Assembly: GCA_016215215.1 (NCBI GenBank)
Contig: JACRKW010000074.1
Span: 1-41,769, forward strand
DNA length: 41,769 bases
Reading direction: 5' to 3'
Source of the DNA: Acidobacteriota bacterium
GTDB taxonomy: Bacteria > Acidobacteriota > Terriglobia > Bryobacterales > Bryobacteraceae
Below, piece after piece: positions 9,145 to 18,031 of the stretch. The translations under genes and the position numbers were made by a program. Position 1 is the first letter of the stretch. Each line of letters begins with the position of its first letter. The notes beneath the pieces are model-generated. The model searched no databases, was not told the DNA's origin, and saw only the letters and a list, made by a program, of their open reading frames with translations.

Positions 9145-10040
9145 GAGGCGCTCCTTCCGGCCGGTCCGGCGGCGCGCCCCGGTTTGCGGTAGACGGCCGG
9201 CAGGCAATAGTCCAGGCCGTGACGCATGCCCAGCAGTCCTTCAGAGTGGCCGATGAAGAGCCAGCCGCCGGGCTCCAACTGCGCGGCAAAGCGGCGAACC
9301 AGCTTCTCCTGTGTGGGCTTGTCGAAGTAGATCATGACGTTACGGCAGAAGATGACGGCGCACAGGGGAAGGCGGGAGAAGTCCTGCATGAGGTTCAGAC
9401 GGGAGAAGCTGACGCGCTGGCGCCACTCCGGCCGCACGCGGACTTTCCCGGCGCTGGCTCCCTCGCCGCGCTGGAAAAAGCGGCGGTGCCAGGACTCCGG
9501 CAGGTCCTTCAGCTTTTCGGCGGCAAACACGCCGGACTGCGCCGCGTCGAGCACGCGGGTAGAGATGTCGGTAGCCAACAGGCGAAGCGAGCCCAGACGA
9601 GACTCGCCGAGCGCCTCGGCGCACTGGAACAGAATGCTATAGGGCTCCTCTCCGGTGGAGCATCCCGCGCTCCAAATGGTGAAGACCTGCCGCCGGGCCG
9701 CCAGTGTGGGGAGGATCCGCTCGCTCAGCAGCGCGAAGTGTTGAGCTTCACGCATGAAGCTGGTGAAGTTGGTGGTCAGGGCGTCGATCAGGGCCGACAG
9801 TTCCTGGCCGGAGCGGTCGTCGCGCACGTACGCCAGATAGGCCTGAATGTCCTGCAGGCCGAGTTCACGCACGCGCTTGCCCAGCCTGGCGCTGACCAGC
9901 ATCTCTTTGCCCTGTTTCAGATCGAGGCCGAAGACCTCGCGAGCCAGCGCGCGAATCTCATCAAACACGCGCTGGCTGAGGTCGGCGGCGGCGGGCGGGC
10001 TGGAGGCGGATGCCGCCGAGGGCAGGGCCTCAGGCGGCAT
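9141..10040 (-). CDS. cheR: Chemotaxis protein methyltransferase CheR
   Basis: TTNFTSFMREAQHFALL…FTIWSAGCSTGEEPYSI…LLATDISTRVLDAAQSGVF…FCRNVMIYFDKPTQEKLVRRFAAQLEPGGWLFIGHSEGL. Confidence 0.95.
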   Translation of the reverse strand: MPPEALPSAASASSPPAAADLSQRVFDEIRALAREVFGLDLKQGKEMLVSARLGKRVRELGLQDIQAYLAYVRDDRSGQELSALIDALTTNFTSFMREAQHFALLSERILPTLAARRQVFTIWSAGCSTGEEPYSILFQCAEALGESRLGSLRLLATDISTRVLDAAQSGVFAAEKLKDLPESWHRRFFQRGEGASAGKVRVRPEWRQRVSFSRLNLMQDFSRLPLCAVIFCRNVMIYFDKPTQEKLVRRFAAQLEPGGWLFIGHSEGLLGMRHGLDYCLPAVYRKPGRAAGPAGRSAS

Positions 10041-11790
10041 GGCTGACTCCGGCGGCCAGAGTTGAAAGGTCCAGAATGAGGCCGACGCGGCCGTCGCCGA
10101 GGATGGCTCCACCGGCGATCCCCGACACGCCATGAAATGTCTCGCCGAGGCTCTTGATGACCACTTCCTGTTTGCCGACCAGTTCGTCCACCAGCAGGCA
10201 GAACGTGCGGCTGCCGCTCTCGCCGACGATCATCAGGCCCTCGCACGGGTCCTCGGACCGTGGTTTGACCCCGAGGCGGCGTCCCAGGCGGAGTACCGGC
10301 AGCAGGCGCTCGCGCACCAGGGCCATCTCGCCGCGATTCTCGACCGTGAACAACTGGCCGGCGGTGGGACGGAACATCTCGCGCACGGCGAAGATGGGGA
10401 CGATGTAGCGCTCGCCGCCCACCAGAGCCACCAGGCCGTCGATGATGGCCAGCGTCAGCGGGACTTCGAGATGGAAGGTGGTCCCGGAGCCAGGCTGCGA
10501 GGTGATGGTGATACGCCCACGCAGGCGGTTGATGTGTTTCCGCACCACGTCCATGCCCACACCGCGGCCGCTGACGTCGGTCACTCTCTCCGCAGTGGAG
10601 AAGCCGGGCTCGAAGATGAGGTGAAAGACTTCACTGTCGGTGAGGACGGCGTCGGGTTGGGCCAGGCCGCGCTCGACGGCTTTGCGCAGGATTTTGTTCC
10701 GGTCCAATCCGCGGCCGTCGTCACTGATGCCGATCATGATCTGGCCGGCCTGGTGAGCGGCGGTGAGGCGGATACGACCGGTGTGCGGCTTGCCGGCGGC
10801 CTCGCGTTCGGCCGGAGTCTCCAGGCCGTGGTCCATGGAATTGCGCAGCATGTGGACCAAGGGGTCGGATAGCTCCTCGACGATGGTTCTATCCAGCTCG
10901 ACATCTTCACCGCGCATCTCGAGTTCGGCCGGCTTGCCGGACTTGCGCGAAAGGTCGCGCACCAGGCGCGACATACGGCGGAACAACTGGCCGATGGGGA
11001 CCATGCGCATCGACATGGCCGTCTTCTGCACCTCGGCGGTGACGCGCGTCAATTGGGCGATGTTGCGTTGCAGACGCGGCGATTTCACATCGCCCAACTC
11101 CGGCGTGTGGCGCAGCATGGACTGGCCGATGACCAGTTCGCCCACCATTTCCACCAGGTACTCCAGTTTGGCGGTTTCCACCTTCAGCATTGAAGTTTCG
11201 CCGCGCGGCCCCTGCTTGGCCGTGCCCGGCTCCTCTCCGGCCTGTTGCGGGGGGGCGCCGGCGGCATCGGCCGGCTGGGACGATTGATCCGGCGAAGCGG
11301 CGGCACGTATCTTCTCCAGGAGACCGGCCGGCGGCGGCGGCGTCCTGGTTTGAAGGCCTTGCTGGGCCTCCTCGATGTGATTCAGCCAGGCGGCAAGGTA
11401 ATCACCGGAGCGGAGCACGACATCGATGCGCGGAGGATCGAGCATCAGTTGGCCGGTACGCGCCAGATCCAGGAGCGATTCGACCTCGTGTGAAACCTCC
11501 TGCAGCACGCCGAGGTCCAGGAAGCCGGCGAGGCCCTTGATGGTATGGAAACTCCGGAAGGCCGCGTTCAGCGTCTCCTCGTTTTGCGCACCCTGCTCGA
11601 TTTCGAGCATCCGCGCCTCGATTGTGCTCAGGTGCTCGCGGGCCTCGACCAGAAAATCCTGCATCAGTTGCGGGTCCTGGTTCAGGCTGGTGATGGGGTC
11701 CGCCGGCGAGGCCATGGAGGCATCGAGCGCCTGCATGGCCTGGACCACGTCCGGAGGGGGGACCAGGGCATTGGACTTGCGTGTTGCCAT
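10030..11790 (-). CDS. cheA: Chemotaxis histidine kinase CheA
   Basis: HPt AFRSFHTIKGLAGFLDL; dimerisation and HATPase ELSDPLVHMLRNSMDHGLETPAER…DDGRGLDRNKI…GFSTAERVTDVSGRGVGMDVV; C-terminal CheW-like domain. Confidence 0.96.
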   Translation of the reverse strand: MATRKSNALVPPPDVVQAMQALDASMASPADPITSLNQDPQLMQDFLVEAREHLSTIEARMLEIEQGAQNEETLNAAFRSFHTIKGLAGFLDLGVLQEVSHEVESLLDLARTGQLMLDPPRIDVVLRSGDYLAAWLNHIEEAQQGLQTRTPPPPAGLLEKIRAAASPDQSSQPADAAGAPPQQAGEEPGTAKQGPRGETSMLKVETAKLEYLVEMVGELVIGQSMLRHTPELGDVKSPRLQRNIAQLTRVTAEVQKTAMSMRMVPIGQLFRRMSRLVRDLSRKSGKPAELEMRGEDVELDRTIVEELSDPLVHMLRNSMDHGLETPAEREAAGKPHTGRIRLTAAHQAGQIMIGISDDGRGLDRNKILRKAVERGLAQPDAVLTDSEVFHLIFEPGFSTAERVTDVSGRGVGMDVVRKHINRLRGRITITSQPGSGTTFHLEVPLTLAIIDGLVALVGGERYIVPIFAVREMFRPTAGQLFTVENRGEMALVRERLLPVLRLGRRLGVKPRSEDPCEGLMIVGESGSRTFCLLVDELVGKQEVVIKSLGETFHGVSGIAGGAILGDGRVGLILDLSTLAAGVSHAA

Positions 11791-11818
11791 GGGAGGCTCC
11801 TGTGACTGTGCCGGCCGG

Positions 11819-13411
11819 CTAGAAATCTTTGAAGTCACCCATTGGAATTGCCGAGTGCGCCGGGGCCTGCCAACCGGCGCGCGCAGAGGTCTTGTGGAGC
11901 AACCCGAGGTCAGGGCGAGCGGCTGCCATGTGGGGCCGCGCCGGCCCGGTAGAGCCGGCCGCACCGTTCACCAAGAGCCGCAGCCGTTCCACCGAATCGT
12001 GCAGCGACTGCGCCTGGGCGCTCATCTGCTCTCCGGCCGAGGCGCTTTGTTCGGCGCTTGCGGCGGTGGACTGTGTCACCTGCTGCATCTGCGACACCGA
12101 ACGCGAGATCTGCTCGATGCCGCGGGCCTGCTCCTGGCTGCCGAGGTTGACTTCGTTGAACAACACGCGGATACGCGAGGAGTTTTCAAAGACGTTGGCG
12201 ACGCAGGCGGCCACCTCATCCAGCCTGAGTTTGCCCTCGCCGGAGCGCTGAATGGACTCCTCGATCAATTCAGAGGTATCACGGGCGGCTTGGGCGCTGC
12301 GTTGCGCCAGGTTGCGCACTTCGTCGGCGACCACGGCGAAACCCATGCCGGCCTGGCCGGCGCGAGCCGCCTCGACGGCGGCGTTCAAGGCCAGGATGTT
12401 GGTCTGAAACGCGATCTCATCGATGACGCGGATGATGCGGGAGATCTTTTCGCTCGAAGTGTTGATTTCGCGCATGGAGGTGATCATCTCGCCGAGCTTC
12501 TGGTCGGTCGCCTTCAGGAGTTGATCAGCGCGGTCTGATTCGGTGGCCGCGGTGCGCGCGTTTTCGGCGTTCTTCTGGGTCATGGAGTTGAGCTCTTCAG
12601 TGGAGGCCGAGGTCTCCTCTAACGTCGCCGCCTGTTCTGACGAACCCTGCGCCAGGGCCTGTGAGGATCCCGAGACCTGGTGCGCGGCGGAGGCGACCTG
12701 GCGCGAGCCCTCCTCAATTTCTCCGGCGATGCGCGAGAGTTCGGCGGCGTTGCCGTGGATGACCCAGAACACCACCGCGCCGATAGCCAGAGAGACCAAA
12801 CAGAGCAGCGCCGATACCAGTTTCCAGAGGCTGACCTGAGAGGTGGACGCCTCGGCGCTACGCGCCTGAGCGGCGTTGGCGGCAGACGATAGCTCCTCGG
12901 CCTTGCTCAGCATGCGATCGAAGATCGGCCGGAAGACCTCGGCCTGCGCTTTGGAGGCCTCGTCGAATCGCTGGCCCCGGATGTTGGAGTCCCACTTGGA
13001 GTACTCGCGCTGCCAGTCCTCCACGGTGGAGTTCATCTGCGCGTGGAGGTTCCGCTCCACCTCCTCGGCCAGCAGCGGCTCCATCGCCCGTAGCGATTGC
13101 CTGAGCCGCGAGGCAGAGTCGCGTAGCTGCCGCGAGGCGGATTCCACCTGGGCGGCATCGCCGGTGAGACTGCCCAGCAGCACACCGCGCTGGGCGTTCA
13201 GGATGGCGCCCGCCGTTGCGCCGGCCTCGGCCGACATCTGGCTCTTGCGGGCGTCGCGGTGGACCACCTGGTCCAGCCGCTGTTGCAGGAGGCTCAATGC
13301 GAGGACCGAAAGAAGGCCGAGTAGCAACACGAGCGAAGTCAGGGCGCCGGCACTGGCGTAGATCTTCCAAGCGAGACTCATCTGATTCCAGCCTCTGGTA
13401 TTGCTGTTCAT
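11819..13411 (-). CDS. Methyl-accepting chemotaxis protein
   Basis: N-terminal TM and helical sensor region; signalling hairpin [61 protein letters not shown]. Confidence 0.95.
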   Translation of the reverse strand: MNSNTRGWNQMSLAWKIYASAGALTSLVLLLGLLSVLALSLLQQRLDQVVHRDARKSQMSAEAGATAGAILNAQRGVLLGSLTGDAAQVESASRQLRDSASRLRQSLRAMEPLLAEEVERNLHAQMNSTVEDWQREYSKWDSNIRGQRFDEASKAQAEVFRPIFDRMLSKAEELSSAANAAQARSAEASTSQVSLWKLVSALLCLVSLAIGAVVFWVIHGNAAELSRIAGEIEEGSRQVASAAHQVSGSSQALAQGSSEQAATLEETSASTEELNSMTQKNAENARTAATESDRADQLLKATDQKLGEMITSMREINTSSEKISRIIRVIDEIAFQTNILALNAAVEAARAGQAGMGFAVVADEVRNLAQRSAQAARDTSELIEESIQRSGEGKLRLDEVAACVANVFENSSRIRVLFNEVNLGSQEQARGIEQISRSVSQMQQVTQSTAASAEQSASAGEQMSAQAQSLHDSVERLRLLVNGAAGSTGPARPHMAAARPDLGLLHKTSARAGWQAPAHSAIPMGDFKDF

Positions 13412-13965
13412 GACTGCGTTTCTCCCGCGAAGGCGTTCTCAAGTTCCGCACCCTGCCCGAGTTGAGGCAAGTGCTCCAGTCCGCGCACCTCCTGGCGCGA
13501 CAGGACCTCGTCGATGTCGAGCAGGATTTTCACTTTGCCCTTGACCTTGGCCATGCCGAGGATGTAGGGCGTGGCCATCTCCTCACCGAATTCCGGCGTG
13601 TTTTCGATCTCGTTCTCCTGAATGGTGAGAACCTCCGAGACGCCGTCCACGATGGCCCCCATCAGGATGGCTCCGCTTTCCATTGCCACCTGCAAGACGA
13701 TGATGCAGGTGCGCGAGGTGTATTCGGCCTCCTCCATGCGGAATTTGCGGCGAAGGTCGATGACCGGGATCACCTTGCCGCGCAGGTTGATGACACCGCG
13801 CACGAATTCCGGCGTCTGCGGAACACAGGTGATCTCCTGGATTCCCATGATCTCGCGCACCTTCAGCACGTGGACGCCGAACTCTTCCTTTCCGAGGTGG
13901 AAGACGAGGTACTTGCCCTGACGCGCCTTGACCGCAACGTTTTCCGACACTGCCGCTGCTTGCAC
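13408..13965 (-). CDS. cheW: Chemotaxis coupling protein CheW
   Basis: [58 protein letters not shown]…[13 protein letters not shown]…[25 protein letters not shown]. Confidence 0.95.
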   Translation of the reverse strand: MQAAAVSENVAVKARQGKYLVFHLGKEEFGVHVLKVREIMGIQEITCVPQTPEFVRGVINLRGKVIPVIDLRRKFRMEEAEYTSRTCIIVLQVAMESGAILMGAIVDGVSEVLTIQENEIENTPEFGEEMATPYILGMAKVKGKVKILLDIDEVLSRQEVRGLEHLPQLGQGAELENAFAGETQS

Positions 13966-14167
13966 TGTTCTGTCTCCTGTAGGGGCCGGGCCGCCTGGCG
14001 GCGGCGCGGCTCACGTACGCCTTATCGGAGAGCGCGGCGGAGGGTGAGAGAGAAATGCGCGGAGGAATGTGGTGTGGCCGGACCGGCGGCTCTGCTATGC
14101 TCAATCGCAAGTGCACAAGCGTGACCGCACCGGGCAGGACCGGGGCGGTTGAAGGAAGGGAGAGCCG

Positions 14168-14713
14168 ATGAGAATCATTTCATTTCTGGGAATGGCCGTG
14201 GGGACAGTCCTGACCGCCGGCATGCTGCCGGCACAGGCGCCCGCTCCGCCGAAGACACACCTCAAAGTTGGCGACGCGGCGCCGGATTTCAGCCTGCGGA
14301 CGACCGCGGGCAGTACGTTCAAGCTCTCCGAGCAGAGAGGGAAGACCGTGGTGGTGGCCTTCTTTCCGGCCGCCTTCACCGGTGGTTGAACGAAGGAACT
14401 CACGGCGTACCAGGCTGGTCTCGCCAAATTCGAAGAAGCGGGCGCGGTGGTCATCGGCATCAGCACGGATAACCTGCCGACGCTCAGTCATTGGTCGAAG
14501 GAAGAGTTGAAGCTGTCCTTCCCGCTGGCCTCCGATTTCAGCCAGCGCAAGGTGTCGGAAACGTACGGCGTTCTGAATAAGGATGCCGGATACGCCAGCC
14601 GGGCGACGTTCGTTGTGGACGCCGACGGCAGGATCCAGCACATCGAAGAGGGCAACTCGGCGGTGAACCCGGAGGGCGCGGCCACGGCTTGCGCGAGAGT
14701 GAGGAAGAAGTAG
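14168..14713 (+). CDS. Exported AhpC/TSA-BCP-type peroxiredoxin, candidate selenoprotein (Sec encoded by TGA 14387-14389)
   Basis: Signal peptide MRIISFLGMAVGTVLTAGMLPAQAPA; VGDAAPDFSLRTTAGSTFKLSEQRGKTVVVAFFPAAFTGG-[TGA]-TKELTAYQAGLAKFEEAGAVVIGISTDNLPT…FPLASDFSQRKVSETYGVLNKDAGYASRATFVVDADGRIQHIEEG. Both halves are in the same frame; the TGA is at the peroxidatic cysteine. Confidence 0.85.
14404..14425 (+). promoter_or_regulatory. Candidate bacterial SECIS hairpin
   Basis: GGCG-U-ACCA-[GGC]-UGGU-CU-CGCC. Upper stem ACC(A)/(U)GGU with G-containing apical loop, lower stem GGCG/CGCC, unpaired U on the 5' side; apical loop 23 nt after the UGA. Confidence 0.65.
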
Positions 14714-14797
14714 GCAGAAGGCAGAAGACAGAAGCCAGAAGTCAGAAGGCAGAAGTCAGAAGTCAGAAGACAGAAGTCAGAAGACGGAAGTCAGGAG
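14714..14797. repeat. Heptamer tandem array (NCAGAAG), about 12 units
   Basis: gcagaag gcagaag acagaag ccagaag tcagaag gcagaag tcagaag tcagaag acagaag tcagaag acggaag tcaggag; starts immediately after the TAG stop at 14711-14713. Confidence 0.95.
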
Positions 14798-16047
14798 CCA
14801 GGGGAGTCGAAGAACGGCTCGCCTGGCTTTCTGTATTTCCAGGCGACATCGAGGTCTATTTCAATTCCCAGACCGGGGGTATCGGGAACGCGCACTTTGC
14901 CGTTGACGATCATGGGGCGGTCGCCTGTTTGGATGAGGTCGTCGAAGAATGGCACACTGGCGGCGTGCCATTCCAGGGCGAGCACATTGGGAGTGGCGGC
15001 GCAGAGGTGGACTCCGGCCATGGTGCCGAGCGGCGAGCTGATGTTGTGCCAGGTGAGGTTGACGTAGTGGAGGTCGGCCAGGTCGGCGAGCTTGCGGCCT
15101 TCCCAGAGGCCGATTTTCTGCACGTCGGGGGCCAGCACGCGCAGGCCAGCTTCGGTGATGAGGCGCTCGAAGTCGAGGCGGAAGAAGTGATTTTCGCCGG
15201 TGGCCAGGGGCGTTCTGGTCGCGCGCTGGACCTGGGCGAGAGCGGCGATGTTTTCCGGCGGGCAGACGTCTTCGAGCCAGAGCAGGCGGAGCGGCTCCAG
15301 GGCACGGGCGAGGTCCACTGCGGCGGCGGCGCCGTAGTTCCAGTGGCAATCGATGGCCAGCCCGATCTCGGGCCCGACCGCCTGGCGGACGGCGGAGGCG
15401 AGCGAGGCGGCGAAGTCGACCTCCTGCGGGCTCAACGACCGGTTGTACTCGTCGGTCTCGTAGGGGGTAGGCACATCGACGTCGAACTTGAGGATGCGGA
15501 ATCCGCGGGCGGCCATGGCGGCGGCGCGCCCGGCGTATTGCGCTGGGGCGAGGTCGAGACTTTGTGAGGCGTCCCAGCCGTGGTGCTTGATGCTGACGCG
15601 CGATTCGGATGTGGCGCCGGGTTGCTCCATCCAGGATGGCGTGCGGGGCTTGAGCAGGGGCGTGATGGAATCCAGGGCGCCGCCGCCGTGACAATCGGCG
15701 TAGATGGTGACGTGGTCGCGGTACTTGCCGCCTAGAATCTGCCAGACGGGCATGCGGTAGGCCTTGCCGAGCAGATCGAGGATGGCGGTTTCGATGCCGC
15801 CGATGGCATGGAAGACGAGGCCGGGCGCGGCGTAGACGGTGCAGGCGCGCATGCGGCGGATGAGACGGTCGATGTGGATGGGGTCCTCGCCTACCAGGAC
15901 CTCATTGAAGGAACGGATGACGCCGCTGACGCCGGGGCCGAGAAAGGCCTCGCCGTAGCCGGCCAGGCCCGCGTCGGTTTCCACGCGCACCAGGACCCAG
16001 TCGAAGTTGGCCTCGATGACGGCGGTGGAGACGCGCGTAATGTGCAT
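14791..16047 (-). CDS. Mandelate racemase / muconate lactonizing enzyme family (enolase superfamily), sugar-acid dehydratase-like
   Basis: TDAGLAGYGEAFLGPG…HAIGGIETAILDLLGKAYRMPVWQILGG…FRILKFDVDVPT…AIDCHWNY…WLEDVCPPEN…TGENHFFR. Confidence 0.9.
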   Translation of the reverse strand: MHITRVSTAVIEANFDWVLVRVETDAGLAGYGEAFLGPGVSGVIRSFNEVLVGEDPIHIDRLIRRMRACTVYAAPGLVFHAIGGIETAILDLLGKAYRMPVWQILGGKYRDHVTIYADCHGGGALDSITPLLKPRTPSWMEQPGATSESRVSIKHHGWDASQSLDLAPAQYAGRAAAMAARGFRILKFDVDVPTPYETDEYNRSLSPQEVDFAASLASAVRQAVGPEIGLAIDCHWNYGAAAAVDLARALEPLRLLWLEDVCPPENIAALAQVQRATRTPLATGENHFFRLDFERLITEAGLRVLAPDVQKIGLWEGRKLADLADLHYVNLTWHNISSPLGTMAGVHLCAATPNVLALEWHAASVPFFDDLIQTGDRPMIVNGKVRVPDTPGLGIEIDLDVAWKYRKPGEPFFDSPGS

Positions 16048-16079
16048 ATTCCAGCTACGCTAGCACGCCGGGACGAAGG

Positions 16080-17963
16080 TTACTTGAACTCCAGCGTGAC
16101 CAGTTCTCCGGCGATGGGCGGCGAGGGCGGTGCGGGTTTGGGCCGGGCGGCGGCTTTGGGCGCGGCTTTAGTTGCCGCCTTCGCGGGCGCCTTGGCGGCC
16201 GGCGGTTTGGCCGCCGACGGCGCAGGCGCGGAAGTAGGCAGGCGTCCGGCGACATAGCCGGCCTCCACGGGTGGGGCCGGTTTCTGGGGGCCGCAGATAA
16301 ACTCGCGGCGGGCCGAGCTGGTTCCCCTGAGCATGACCTGGTTCAGTTTCTCGGTAAACAGGATGGTCCGCTGGGCGGGCGTCTTGCCGGCGGCGGGGCG
16401 GGTTTCGACGTGGAACATGACGGAGGCGGCGCCGCAGTCGAGCAGCACGAGATTGCCGGTGACGGAGGAGTCGCCCTGGGGAGTCGCCCACGTGCCAGGT
16501 GTGGTCACTGGGGGCTTGGCAGCCGCTCGGGCGGCGGGGGCGGTCTCGACCTCACGTAGCGCCCCGCGGGCCATTTCGGATTGCTGCGGGGTGGCTGCCG
16601 CCTCGACTGCGCGCAGGGCGGAAGCGCGGGCGGCCTCCCGATTGCCGGCAGCGAGCTGGGCGCGGGCGAGGGCCTCCCAGAACATGGACTGCCGGGGAAG
16701 GATCTCGACGGCGCGTTGGAGCGCGGCGACGGCCTCCTGGGCGCGGCCTTGCCGGAGTTGTCCGGCGCCGAGGAAGAACCATGCCTCGGCGAAGGAAGGG
16801 TTGGATTGCACGGTGCGCTCCAGGCTCTCCATGACGAGCGCTTCGGGGCCGCGGGTGTCCCTGACCAGCATGGCGTATTCGAACTGGGTGGAGGCGCGGG
16901 TATCGCCCAGCGCCATGGCGCGTTCGAGATTTGCGCGGGCGGCGTCGTAACTGGAGCGGCGCAGGGCTGCGTAGCCGAGCCCGGCGACGGGGGCGGGGTG
17001 GGTGGGCCACTTCTTGGCGATCTCACTGTAGGCCGACTCCGCCTCGGCGGTTTTGCCGCAATCGAGGAGTGCGTCGGCGCGGGCCAGCCGCGCGTCGAGG
17101 TCGGAGAGGCCGGTGACTATGTAGGCGGAGGGCTGCGGGAGCAGGCCCAGGGCGACCTCGCGCTCAGGCAGTTGCCGGGCGGCGACGGCGGCGCGGGCGG
17201 CGGCGATGGCTTCGGGGAAGCCCAGATTGAAGGTCTCAGCGAATGCGGCCTGCTGCGACTTGCCGGCGCGGATGGCCTGCTGGAAGGCAGTGATGCGGTC
17301 GCGAGGAGACGGCGCACGGAAGAGGAAGTGCGTGAGAGCCCAGCTTTGGGCATAGAACAACGTGGAGGCGCGCGAATCGGTATAGACTGGATCACGGTTT
17401 CCGACCGAGGCGAAGAGCGACGGCTCCATCCATGATTCGCGATTGAGGAGTTCAAGATGAGCCTGCACGGGTCTGCCGGCGATGGCCTTGCCGGCGGCGC
17501 TTTGAGTACCTGGGGCAAGAGTGGAGAAGTATTCGGCGAGGCCCTCCTCCAGCCATTGGGGCAGAGGGCCGGTGGAGTGGTGGAGCGCGAGGTGGACGTA
17601 CTCGTGGCGTGCGGCGCGGAGGGTGTCCTCGCCGATGTCGGCAAGCACGATCAGGTCGCGGCCGGCCGCGGGCTGGAAGAGTCCGTTGTTGTTGGTGGCG
17701 GTGCGGAAGGCGTCGAAGTCCTGGGCGCGGCGAAAGAGAACAATGCGCACGGCGGGCGCCGCGTCGGGCCGTTGCCATCCGGTGGCGCGGAACGCCGCGT
17801 CGATCTCCAGGAGGCGCGACAGGACGGCCGAACCGGTCTTGGGCCCGGCGTCGGTAAGCAGTTCCCAGCGGCCCGATTCGAGCTTCAGCCAGCGCGGGGC
17901 GGCCTGAAGCAGCCCGAGGGACAGAACGGCCAGTGCGGTGAGGAGTTTGCGTGGGTGGGGCAC
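16080..17963 (-). CDS. Exported metallopeptidase-like (HExxH-type, DUF1570/peptidase-MA-like) protein with TPR repeats
   Basis: ARHEYVHLALHHSTGPLPQWLEEGLAEYFS gives HExxH…E geometry; C-terminal TPR-like helices; hydrophobic leader RKLLTALAVLSLGLLQA. Start uncertain: GTG 17963, or up to 18017 in the ORF track. Confidence 0.75.
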   Translation of the reverse strand: MPHPRKLLTALAVLSLGLLQAAPRWLKLESGRWELLTDAGPKTGSAVLSRLLEIDAAFRATGWQRPDAAPAVRIVLFRRAQDFDAFRTATNNNGLFQPAAGRDLIVLADIGEDTLRAARHEYVHLALHHSTGPLPQWLEEGLAEYFSTLAPGTQSAAGKAIAGRPVQAHLELLNRESWMEPSLFASVGNRDPVYTDSRASTLFYAQSWALTHFLFRAPSPRDRITAFQQAIRAGKSQQAAFAETFNLGFPEAIAAARAAVAARQLPEREVALGLLPQPSAYIVTGLSDLDARLARADALLDCGKTAEAESAYSEIAKKWPTHPAPVAGLGYAALRRSSYDAARANLERAMALGDTRASTQFEYAMLVRDTRGPEALVMESLERTVQSNPSFAEAWFFLGAGQLRQGRAQEAVAALQRAVEILPRQSMFWEALARAQLAAGNREAARASALRAVEAAATPQQSEMARGALREVETAPAARAAAKPPVTTPGTWATPQGDSSVTGNLVLLDCGAASVMFHVETRPAAGKTPAQRTILFTEKLNQVMLRGTSSARREFICGPQKPAPPVEAGYVAGRLPTSAPAPSAAKPPAAKAPAKAATKAAPKAAARPKPAPPSPPIAGELVTLEFK

Positions 17964-18031
17964 GATAGAATGGGTCTGATAGAAAGTTTCGATTGGACCA
18001 TGTGGGGCCCAATTCATATCCTACAGTCAGC

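Noticed and set aside
11819-11840. CheR-tethering pentapeptide at the MCP C-terminus
   Set aside because: The tail ends …MGDFKDF and lacks the xWxxF pattern expected for NWETF-like motifs.
14714-14797. CRISPR array
   Set aside because: 7-bp contiguous tandem units without spacers and no cas genes in the window.
16581-17435. 284-aa + strand ORF
   Set aside because: Antisense to the metallopeptidase/TPR gene, with no recognisable domain.
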